NCBI RefSeq assembly: GCF_009712605.1 | Contig: NZ_WASO01000003.1 | Coordinates: 238,523 to 302,522, forward strand | Source of the DNA: Paludibacter sp. | GTDB lineage: Bacteria; Bacteroidota; Bacteroidia; Bacteroidales; Paludibacteraceae | Length of the DNA stretch: 64,000 bases | Reading direction: 5' to 3' | Shown here: one piece after another, positions 8,084 to 15,467 of the stretch | Position numbering within the stretch: the stretch's first letter is position 1 | Layout: each line of letters begins with the position of its first letter | Notes under the pieces: generated by a model | The model's database searches: none | What the model saw: only the letters and a program-made list of their open reading frames with translations | What the model was told of the DNA's origin: nothing | Made by a program: the position numbers and the translations under genes

Positions 8084-9153
8084 TCAATATATTGTTCGAT
8101 TTGTTTTTCGGTTATTTTACGAATGTCTTCCTTATTCAGATAAGCCTTATTCCATTCCACGATACTTTTGAGGGTAGTTTCAATATCCCATTTCGGATAC
8201 CAGCCCAATTCAGCTTTTGCTTTGGAGCAATCCAGTTTCAGGTAGTTGGCTTCATGTGGCTGCGGGGTCGTGTCGATTTCGTAACCGGCATTATCACCCC
8301 AGAATTTGCAGAGGGTCGATGTAATCCATTCCACATTCTTTGCATCTTTATCTTCGGGTCCAAAATTCCATCCTTCGGCAAATTTTGAGCCTTCAGCGAA
8401 CAACTTTGCAGTCAGCGTAAGATAGCCGGTAAGAGGCTCCAATACATGTTGCCAAGGGCGGATTGCATAAGGGCTGCGAATTTTGATGATCTCTCCATTT
8501 ACTATAGAACGTATAAAATCGGGAATCAGCCGGTCTACCGCCCAGTCACCGCCACCAATGACATTGCCCGCTCGGGCTGAAGCCAAGGCTACGCCATGGT
8601 CTGCATACTTTGCAGGATTGAAATAGGAATTGCGGTAAGCCGATGTTACTAATTCGGAACAACCTTTACTGTTGGAATAAGGATCATAGCCTCCCATAGC
8701 TTCATTTTCACGGTATCCCCAGTGCCATTCCCGGTTTTCATAACATTTGTCAGTTGTTACGTTGACAATAACCTTGATGCCCGGAGTCAGTCGGCATGCT
8801 TCCAGTAAATTGACAGTGCCCATCACATTGATGGCATAGGTGTCGACCGGAATTTTATACGATTCACGAACCAAAGGCTGAGCTGCCATGTGGATAACAA
8901 TTTCCGGACGAACCTGATGTACAAACCGGGATAAATGATCCAAATCCCTTATGTCGCCGATTTCGGAGGTAATCAGTTCTGCAACTTTAGCTTCCTGAAA
9001 AAGGCTTGGACGGGTAGGCGGCTCTAAAGCATAGCCATACACATCTGCTCCAAGTTTATTGAGGAGTAGGCATAACCATGAACCTTTGAATCCGGTATGT
9101 CCGGTAATCAATACCTTACGGTTTTTATAAACTGAATTGAATAAATTTTCCAT
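8068..9153 (-). CDS. rfbG: CDP-glucose 4,6-dehydratase
   Basis: A 361-residue extended SDR enzyme that converts CDP-glucose to CDP-4-keto-6-deoxyglucose in the cytoplasm. GHTGFKGSW at 18-26 is the Rossmann motif with the characteristic FKGSW of the RfbG family. VTTDKCYEN at about 131-139 and the Y158-x3-K162 pair in YSNSK are the catalytic parts. It is full length. It stands between rfbF and rfbH, the standard order for CDP-dideoxysugar synthesis. Its start codon at 9153 and its stop codon both lie within arms of the dispersed repeat: a 13-base motif CCATTTCACTAAG occurs in opposite orientations at each end. Confidence 0.95.
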   Translation of the reverse strand: MENLFNSVYKNRKVLITGHTGFKGSWLCLLLNKLGADVYGYALEPPTRPSLFQEAKVAELITSEIGDIRDLDHLSRFVHQVRPEIVIHMAAQPLVRESYKIPVDTYAINVMGTVNLLEACRLTPGIKVIVNVTTDKCYENREWHWGYRENEAMGGYDPYSNSKGCSELVTSAYRNSYFNPAKYADHGVALASARAGNVIGGGDWAVDRLIPDFIRSIVNGEIIKIRSPYAIRPWQHVLEPLTGYLTLTAKLFAEGSKFAEGWNFGPEDKDAKNVEWITSTLCKFWGDNAGYEIDTTPQPHEANYLKLDCSKAKAELGWYPKWDIETTLKSIVEWNKAYLNKEDIRKITEKQIEQYIETPFH

Positions 9154-9246
9154 TTCACTAAGCTTCTCAAAGGGTTCACAAAGTTATTCAAATAAACCTT
9201 CGTGTGACTTTGTGTGTGTTAACATTGTGCTCCTTTGTGGTATAAT
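9150..9246. repeat. CACAAAG/CTTAGTGAA repeat between rfbF and rfbG
   Basis: This is a near-complete unit. Minus strand: ACCACAAAGGAGCACAATG, then CACACAAAGTCACACGAAGG, an AT-rich centre, then CTTTGTGAACCCTTTGAG and CTTAGTGAA directly before the rfbG ATG. The two halves are partly complementary (CACAAAG with CTTTGTG). Confidence 0.75.
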
Positions 9247-9250
9247 CAAT

Positions 9251-10024
9251 TTACCATTTGATCCAGGGAGCTGTACCCATTTCAACCATCTCACTTAATT
9301 CTGTTTTATCGCGAAGCGTATCCATCGGCTTCCAGAACCCACTATGTTTATAGGTTACTAATTGTTTGTCTTTTGCCAGATTTTCGAGCGGTTCCCGTTC
9401 AAAGAAGGTGGAATCACCGCCTTGAATGTAGTCGAAAACTTCAGGTTGGCACATAAAGAAACCCGCATTGATCCAGCTCCCGTCTCCTTTGGGCTTCTCT
9501 TTGAAAGAGAGAATATTATTGTTTTCATCAATCAACAAAGAACCAAAACGTCCGGCAGGCTGTACGGAAGTCATCGTTATTAATTTTCCGTGTTGTTTAT
9601 GATAATCCACTAACGTATTGATATTAATATCGCAAACACCATCGCCATAGGTAAGCATAAACGGCTCATTCCCGACGTATTCCTGAACCCTTTTAATACG
9701 CCCACCTGTCATGGTGTTTAATCCGGTGTCGATAAGAGTTACTTTCCACGGCTCTGCATGATTTTTATGGTAGCAAATCGTATTTGTCGACATATCTATA
9801 GTAAGATCCGAACGATGGCGATAGTAATTGGCAAAATACTCTTTGATAACATATCCCTTGTATCCGCACATAATGATGAATTCATTAAATCCATAGTACG
9901 AATAGATTTTCATAATATGCCACAAAATAGGACGTCCTCCTATTTCAACCATTGGTTTAGGCTTTAAAGATGTTTCTTCAGAGAGCCGCGAACCAAGTCC
10001 ACCAGCAAGGATAAGTATTTTCAT
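9251..10024 (-). CDS. rfbF: Glucose-1-phosphate cytidylyltransferase
   Basis: A 257-residue nucleotidyltransferase making CDP-glucose from CTP and glucose-1-phosphate. The N-terminal AGGLGSRLSEETSLKPKP (about 7-24) is the nucleotide-binding signature with SLKPKPM typical of RfbF rather than RmlA or GalU. MLTYGDGVCDIN carries the metal-binding aspartate, and NAGFFMCQPEVFDYI and the WKPMDTLRD end are family blocks. It is the first gene of the operon, preceded by a long leader with a promoter near 10472-10501. It commits glucose to the CDP-dideoxysugar route. Confidence 0.95.
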   Translation of the reverse strand: MKILILAGGLGSRLSEETSLKPKPMVEIGGRPILWHIMKIYSYYGFNEFIIMCGYKGYVIKEYFANYYRHRSDLTIDMSTNTICYHKNHAEPWKVTLIDTGLNTMTGGRIKRVQEYVGNEPFMLTYGDGVCDININTLVDYHKQHGKLITMTSVQPAGRFGSLLIDENNNILSFKEKPKGDGSWINAGFFMCQPEVFDYIQGGDSTFFEREPLENLAKDKQLVTYKHSGFWKPMDTLRDKTELSEMVEMGTAPWIKW

Positions 10025-10550
10025 TATTAAATAATTTATCTTTTATTTATCAAACATAATTATGTGTTATTGAAAAATATTTTTATTCACGTTGATGTTA
10101 TTGAGCAGTGTTTTTTGCGTAAAAAAACGGATTGCTTCAAAAAAGCATTATTTTTCAATAAATGGCAGGTTGATTATCAATGGTGTCGGCAGGATAACCA
10201 AGATGCCCGGAAACAACACGTTTACCGATTTCCTTTTCTATTATAAAAAAGGATAAAGATAAACCGTACACATAAAATAGGGAAAGATTAATTTATACAG
10301 GCTTAGCTAATCAGTCAGATTTGCTTTGTCCTGTATTAAGAATTTTTTTCTGTACTTCCCTTGCGTTATAAATTGGTCTTGGTTAGTGGCACAAAAGGGA
10401 TGAGACTGTTCTCAGGATTGTAAACTGTTTTCGGTTTATCTATGGACAGCAGTCCCTCTGATTTTGGTGTGCAAATTTACGGATTTGTTTTGGTTGCACA
10501 AGCAATAAATGGAGATTTTAACTGAAAGAAAAATGAAGCGAAGGTGAGAT
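10025..10550. other. Non-coding leader region upstream of rfbF
   Basis: No convincing gene is seen here. The part from about 10465 to 10025 would be the untranslated leader of the rfb operon. On the minus strand it contains a small hairpin (TGCTT ... AAGCA) followed within a few bases by a run of seven T near 10120-10150, which resembles a weak attenuator. Short open frames on the plus strand show no family features. Confidence 0.4.
10472..10501 (-). promoter_or_regulatory. Candidate promoter of the rfb operon
   Basis: On the minus strand TTG (10501-10499), a 19-base spacer and TAAATTTG (10479-10472) match the Bacteroidota -33/-7 consensus. Transcription would start near 10465 and give a leader of about 440 bases before rfbF. 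Confidence 0.5.
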
Positions 10551-11422
10551 CTAATGGTTAATTGTTAATGATAAATGGTAAATGAGTGAGAAACGAGGAC
10601 GGCGGGCAAGAGACAGGTAACCATTAAGGCCGATAAGAGGCTCTTAAATATCTTCATTTCTTAATGGTAAAATTTATAGGCACGAATTGCACAAATGAAT
10701 TCAGATTGCCAGGGCTATGCTTCTTAATCGGAGGTTAACCGCAAAGAACGCGGAGAATATGCAAAGCGTACAAAGATATGATTTAATTCAGATGCAGGGC
10801 TAAGGTGTCGATGCTAGGCCTGGTTCAATAAGAGCCGCCGATTTAATCCCCTCTTAATGGTATGATAGATTAATTTCTCTTTGTGATCCTGGTGGCATCT
10901 TTGTGTACTTCGTGGTAAAATCAGATTAACCACAAAGAGTACAAAGGACATTCACAAAGAAACACCAAGTTTAATCCGGAGGGAAGATGTGCCGATTAAA
11001 CATTCTTCTGGTAGAGAATAATAGACACGAATAGCATGAATTAATCCTGATTGTCACGACTATGCCGTCAGGAAGTAGTAGCAGGTCTACTTCCTTAAAC
11101 CGTTTTTTTTGTTTCGTATTTTGTTTCCCGATAGAATGTACTTTTGCGTCCATGCGAACCATGGAGGGATAGGGTATTGGTGCGATTTGGAATTAACTTC
11201 TTTCAGTCGTTGAACAATGTTTCGCACGACCCGAAAGACCTACTCTTGGGTGATGCGAGCTCCGACTCGCATTGTATTGCAGATATTTATAGACACAAAT
11301 AGCACGGATTGGTAAAACAATTCGTGCTATTTTTCGAGTATCACTTGAAGCGAGAAGTTATTAACCGTAAACTTGGCCTCAGGCTCATTGGCCATTAACA
11401 ATTAATCATTAACCATTAACCA
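10551..11422. repeat. Repeat-rich intergenic spacer
   Basis: No gene is recognised. The spacer is a patchwork of short dispersed repeats: (1) TTAA-rich words such as ggttaattgttaatgat at 10556-10572 and taaccattaaccattatt near 11410; (2) two related blocks at about 10676-10722 and 11028-11072 with the order cacgaa..gca..aatt...gattg..a..gctatgc; (3) CACAAAG-type inverted repeats at 10880-10970, where ctttgtgtacttcgtggt faces accacaaagagtacaaag; (4) a hairpin ATGCGAG/CTCGCAT near 11258-11275 and another, AGCACG..ATTG/CAAT..CGTGCT followed by five T, ending near 11336. Confidence 0.6.
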
Positions 11423-12493
11423 TTATTGCAAGTACCATTCATACATCCGTTGTACTCCCTCTTCGATGTCGATTTTGTGATGCCATCCCAGACGATGAAG
11501 TTTGGATACGTCGGTCAGTTTGCGCATGGTGCCGTCGGGTTTTTCGCTGTTGAAGAAGAGTTCACCCTTGTATCCAACAGTATCCACAATCAGCTCGGCC
11601 AGTCCGCGGATAGAAATCTCCTTTCCGGTGCCGATATTGATATGACAGTTGCGGATGTCGCGATCACCCGCTTTGTAGGTATCTTTGAAATCGACGTGTT
11701 CCATGACGAAAACGCTGGCGTCGGCCATCTCTTCGCTCCAGAGGAACTCGCGCAAGGGTTTGCCCGTTCCCCACAGTTCCACCTGGTCGGCAGTAATACC
11801 GTATTTAGCAAGGATGGACAGAATTTCATACGGGGAGCTCTCTCCTGAAATGCCTTCCACCGGGCGGAGATTGAGATCTTTGCGAACGGCCTCCATATTC
11901 TCCTCGTTCAGACATTTTGCTAAATGTATCTTGCGGATCATAGCGGGGAGTACGTGGCTTCGTTCCAGGTCAAAATTATCGTTTGGACCATACAGGTTGG
12001 TTGGCATTACCGCGATGTAGTTGGTCCCGTATTGCAGGTTAAAGCTTTCGCACATCTTCAACCCAGCAATTTTGGCGATGGCATACGGTTCGTTGGTGTA
12101 TTCGAGGGGAGCCGTCAATAGCTCCGTTTCTTTGATAGGCTGCACGGCATCGCGCGGGTAGATACAGGTACTGCCCAGAAAGAGCAGTTTCTTCACCCCG
12201 TGGCGAAAACTCTCCCCGATAACATTCTGCTGAATTTGCAGGTTTTTATAGATGAAGTCGGCACGATAGACGCTGTTGGCCATGATGCCCCCTACGTGCG
12301 CTGCCGCCAGAATCACATAGTCCGGTTGTTCGGAGTCGAAAAAGTTACGGACAGCAACACCGTCCAGCAGATCGAGTTCGTGATGGTTTTTACCAATCAG
12401 GTTGGTATATCCTTTTTGCAGCAGGTTGTTCCAGATGGCCGAGCCCACTAAGCCACGATGTCCTGCTACATATATTTTGGCATGTTTATCCAT
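11423..12493 (-). CDS. fcl: GDP-L-fucose synthase
   Basis: A 356-residue SDR enzyme that converts GDP-4-keto-6-deoxy-mannose to GDP-L-fucose by epimerisation and NADPH reduction. The Rossmann motif is GHRGLVGSA (11-19), the FLGSTCIYPRDA block (about 105-116) is characteristic of fucose synthases, and the catalytic Y137-x3-K141 is in PYAIAK. MPTNLYGPNDNFD and LWGTGKPLREFLW are further family blocks. The protein is somewhat longer than the E. coli enzyme because of an insertion around 170-205. It follows gmd on the same strand after a 280-base repeat-filled gap, and together they supply GDP-fucose, a likely donor for the GT10 enzyme. Confidence 0.95.
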   Translation of the reverse strand: MDKHAKIYVAGHRGLVGSAIWNNLLQKGYTNLIGKNHHELDLLDGVAVRNFFDSEQPDYVILAAAHVGGIMANSVYRADFIYKNLQIQQNVIGESFRHGVKKLLFLGSTCIYPRDAVQPIKETELLTAPLEYTNEPYAIAKIAGLKMCESFNLQYGTNYIAVMPTNLYGPNDNFDLERSHVLPAMIRKIHLAKCLNEENMEAVRKDLNLRPVEGISGESSPYEILSILAKYGITADQVELWGTGKPLREFLWSEEMADASVFVMEHVDFKDTYKAGDRDIRNCHINIGTGKEISIRGLAELIVDTVGYKGELFFNSEKPDGTMRKLTDVSKLHRLGWHHKIDIEEGVQRMYEWYLQ

Positions 12494-12775
12494 TTGTTAT
12501 TTGGTAATTAGAAATGTACGCGAAGCCACGATGACGCGAAGAAATAAAATGCCTGATTTGTTCAATTTGCGTTTTGGCGCCTTAGCGTACAATCCGGTTT
12601 GTATTTTTTTCGTTAGAGTTTTTACCACAAAGTTCACAAAGGGTAATTCACAAAGCAATACAAAGAATCTTGTTGAAACCTTTTGTGATATGAGAATGTA
12701 CGTAAAGACGCGATGATGCAACGAGAATGAATGTCTAATTTGCGTCTTGGCGCCTTTGCGTACAATCCAATATGG
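12494..12775. repeat. Two related inverted repeats flanking a CACAAAG repeat
   Basis: Copy 1 (about 12515-12591) starts TGTACGCGAAG and ends CCTTAGCGTACA. Copy 2 (about 12697-12764) starts TGTACGTAAAG and ends CTTTGCGTACA. Each is an imperfect palindrome of 70-77 bases, and both share the core aatttgcgt.ttggcgcctt. Between them at about 12626-12690 lies a CACAAAG-type repeat. No gene is seen. Confidence 0.7.
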
Positions 12776-13852
12776 TTACTCCGGTATTTGGCTATGCAAT
12801 TTTTTGACAAACTTCATATCGTGTTGCGCCATGATGCGGACCAGTTCCGGGAAAGAAGTCTGAGTTGGGTTCCAGCCCAGCAGGGTACGTGCTTTGGTGG
12901 GGTCGCCTAACAATTGTTCCACTTCGGCAGGACGGAAATACTTCGGGTCAACTTCTACCAGTACGCGGCCGGTTGCTACGTCAATGCCTTTTTCGTCAAC
13001 GCCCTTGCCTTCCCATCGCAATTCGATGCCGGTTTCTTTGAATGCAAGCGAGGCAAATTCACGAACGGTATGGTATTCGCCGGTAGCAATTACGAAGTCT
13101 TCGGGGGTGTCATGTTGCAGGATGAGCCACATACACTCCACGTAGTCTTTCGCATAACCCCAGTCGCGCAAGGCATCGAGATTTCCAAGATACAATTTAT
13201 CCTGATAACCCTGAGCGATGCGGGCAGCAGCTAGTGTGATTTTGCGTGTAACGAAGGTTTCTCCGCGGCGTTCGCTCTCGTGGTTGAATAGGATGCCGTT
13301 GACAGCAAACATTCCGTAACTTTCACGGTAGTTCTTGGTAATCCAGAAGCCGTATTGCTTGGCTACTCCGTATGGAGAACGGGGATAGAACGGGGTGGTT
13401 TCCTTTTGCGGAACTTCCTGTACCAGTCCGAAGAGTTCGGAAGTGGAGGCCTGGTAGATCTTTGTTTTCTTTTCCAGACCCAGAATACGAACAGCTTCCA
13501 ACATACGGAGAGTCCCTACCGCGTCTGTTTCGGCAGTATATTCCGGTACGTCAAAAGATACCTTGACATGGCTTTGAGCAGCAAGGTTATAAATTTCATC
13601 GGGTTGTGTCTCCTGAATGATACGGATCAGTGAACTGCTATCGGTCATGTCGCCGTAATGCAGGTTGACCAGGCGACTACGTTTCATATCGCGTACCCAT
13701 TCGTCGAGGTAGAGGTGTTCGATTCGACCGGTGTTAAAAGAGGAAGACCGACGCAGGATGCCGTGAACTTCGTATCCTTTTTCAATTAAAAACTCGGCAA
13801 GGAATGATCCGTCCTGACCGGTAATTCCGGAGATTAAAGCTACTTTCTTCAT
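12776..13852 (-). CDS. gmd: GDP-mannose 4,6-dehydratase
   Basis: A 358-residue enzyme from the ATG at 13852 (the frame opens at 13873, but the usual N-terminus [17 protein letters not shown] starts here). It converts GDP-mannose to GDP-4-keto-6-deoxymannose, the substrate of Fcl. [14 protein letters not shown] is the Rossmann region, [10 protein letters not shown] the serine/threonine block, and [15 protein letters not shown] contains the catalytic Tyr-x3-Lys. [17 protein letters not shown] is the classic Gmd substrate-binding sequence. Length and motifs are complete. Confidence 0.96.
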   Translation of the reverse strand: MKKVALISGITGQDGSFLAEFLIEKGYEVHGILRRSSSFNTGRIEHLYLDEWVRDMKRSRLVNLHYGDMTDSSSLIRIIQETQPDEIYNLAAQSHVKVSFDVPEYTAETDAVGTLRMLEAVRILGLEKKTKIYQASTSELFGLVQEVPQKETTPFYPRSPYGVAKQYGFWITKNYRESYGMFAVNGILFNHESERRGETFVTRKITLAAARIAQGYQDKLYLGNLDALRDWGYAKDYVECMWLILQHDTPEDFVIATGEYHTVREFASLAFKETGIELRWEGKGVDEKGIDVATGRVLVEVDPKYFRPAEVEQLLGDPTKARTLLGWNPTQTSFPELVRIMAQHDMKFVKKLHSQIPE

Positions 13853-13990
13853 ACAAAATTGATTGTTGGTCATACAGTGAAACGAAGTGAATCACTACAT
13901 GCCATCTGTTGTTGTTTGTGGTGTAATTGTGATAAATGATATTTTGAAACTATTTTTCTCTTTAGATTCTATGATTCCATGTTTTGATTT

Positions 13991-14770
13991 TTATATCAAA
14001 CTCGCTTTTAGTCCTTTGATGACGGCATTGGTAAACCCTTCGGCTTCCATGGCGTTGAGTCCTTTTATGGTAATGCCACCGGGGGTGGTAACTTTGTCAA
14101 TTTCCACCTCGGGATGCGAATTGTTTTGAAGGATAAGCTGTGCTGCACCGATCAAGGTCTGTGCAACCATCTCTTTGGCCTGCGAAGCCGGGAATCCCAT
14201 TTCGACACCGCCTTCGGTAGCTGCACGGATATAACGTAGAGCGTAGGCAATGCCACACGATGTAAGGGCAGTCGCTGCATTCATCAAGGATTCCGGGATA
14301 AAGAGTGTTTTTCCAAGCTTTTCAAAAATGGAACCAATCAGTTTGTCCTGTTCGTCGTTTGTGTTTTGGTTGGCGATCAGCGTCATGCTTTCAGCAATAG
14401 AAATGGCTGTGTTGGGGATCAGGCGGTAAACAGGGTAGCTGGCCTGAAGTCTTTCCTGCAGGTGGCTGATAGTAACGCCGGCTGCAATGGATACGATAAT
14501 CGGACAGCGTGACTCGATGACCGGTTTGATGGTGTCGAGTACGATATCGACTAACCATGGTTTCACTGCAATAAGCACGATGTCGGCTTTGGCCACCGCT
14601 TCGGCATTATCCGAAAATGTCGCATCGCAATAGGGCGCAATGGCAGCAAGCTTTTCCTGGTTAATATCGGCAACTGCTACGTGCAGGTTGTCTTCGGCTG
14701 ATTTGTGGTTGAACAGACCCTGAGCAATCGCGCTCCCCATATTGCCTGCTCCGATAATTGTAAGTTGCAT
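13991..14770 (-). CDS. proC: Pyrroline-5-carboxylate reductase
   Basis: A 259-residue NAD(P)H-dependent enzyme for the last step of proline synthesis. The N-terminal Rossmann motif IGAGNMGSAIAQGL and the middle AVKPWLVDIVLD block are typical. The C-terminal dimer domain contains ALTSCGIAYALRYI, the AQTLIGAAQLI segment and VTTPGGITIKGLNAME, the ProC signature. It is somewhat shorter than the E. coli protein but complete. No proA or proB is adjacent. It precedes the polysaccharide genes on the same strand, though more than 100 bases and a change of function separate it from gmd. Confidence 0.95.
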   Translation of the reverse strand: MQLTIIGAGNMGSAIAQGLFNHKSAEDNLHVAVADINQEKLAAIAPYCDATFSDNAEAVAKADIVLIAVKPWLVDIVLDTIKPVIESRCPIIVSIAAGVTISHLQERLQASYPVYRLIPNTAISIAESMTLIANQNTNDEQDKLIGSIFEKLGKTLFIPESLMNAATALTSCGIAYALRYIRAATEGGVEMGFPASQAKEMVAQTLIGAAQLILQNNSHPEVEIDKVTTPGGITIKGLNAMEAEGFTNAVIKGLKASLI

Positions 14771-14871
14771 GATATATGTAATTTGAGAATTTGAAGATTA
14801 GAGGTAAGATATTTTCGGTTCTTTCTCAATTCTCCAGTTGTGTTTACATGGAGACCTTGGTGTGTGCGTTC

Positions 14872-14945
14872 TTATTAAACACAAAGTTCACGAAGATTTT
14901 AGCTTCGCTTACCGTTGGTTCACAAAGGACACAAATAAATGAAAG
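14872..14945. repeat. CACAAAG-type dispersed repeat between gldH and proC
   Basis: The words aacacaaagttcacgaag and ttcacaaaggacacaaat belong to the same family as the repeats in the rfb operon. Next to them at 14775-14800 is another AT-rich word, aatttgagaatttgaagat, which recurs in variant form near 25735-25830. Confidence 0.55.
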
Positions 14946-14984
14946 ATTCAATAGTTGTTTCCTGTTTTTCTAATACCGTTTCTC

Positions 14985-15467
14985 TTAGCGCGGTTTATCT
15001 GCTTTGTCTATCTCAATCCCGATGTCGGTAATTCCGGGCAAGAGATCATCACGCATGCCTTGTCGAATGGCAAAAGTATATTTTCCCGGTTTTGTGAATG
15101 CCGTATTGGGTTTGAATAGCACAGGCATGTTGTAAACGGAGCTCAGTCCGCTACCCAGCCATTTTCCCCTGTTGTCAGCCAGATAACATTCTATTGTATC
15201 CTGCGTTGTCTTTCCGTCGGGCGTGGTAGTGGCTATAAACATCCAGAAATTCTGGTAAGGGTAGGTGTTGTTGTGACGGATATTGACCAGTACGTTACAC
15301 GGAGTTCCTGTCTCTGTAATGTTGACTGTGAACCGGGCAACACTATCCTTGTTCCATCTGGCATCCGGGATGGATTTATAATCGCTGTAGACAGCATTGT
15401 GTGAACAGGCGGCAATCATGAGTAAAAAAGCCGCAACCAGCAGATATTTAATTTTCTTTCCCTGCAT
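14985..15467 (-). CDS. gldH: Gliding motility-type lipoprotein GldH
   Basis: A 160-residue lipoprotein from the ATG at 15467 (an earlier ATG at 15491 is possible). The N-terminus MQGKKIKYLLVAAFLLMIAAC is a lipoprotein signal peptide with the lipobox IAAC. The mature part contains the GldH pattern NAVYSDYKSIPDARWNKDS and a beta-rich body. In Flavobacteriia GldH is needed for gliding. In Bacteroidales the gene is conserved in non-gliding species too, so its role there is unclear. The start overlaps the end of the PSP1 gene, and the order holB, PSP1, gldH is a conserved Bacteroidota arrangement. Confidence 0.9.
   Translation of the reverse strand: MQGKKIKYLLVAAFLLMIAACSHNAVYSDYKSIPDARWNKDSVARFTVNITETGTPCNVLVNIRHNNTYPYQNFWMFIATTTPDGKTTQDTIECYLADNRGKWLGSGLSSVYNMPVLFKPNTAFTKPGKYTFAIRQGMRDDLLPGITDIGIEIDKADKPR

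Noticed and set aside
10971-11162. Small open frames in the 10.0-11.4 kb spacer (also 10064-10246)
   Set aside because: They run through dispersed repeats, have no family resemblance and no start context.
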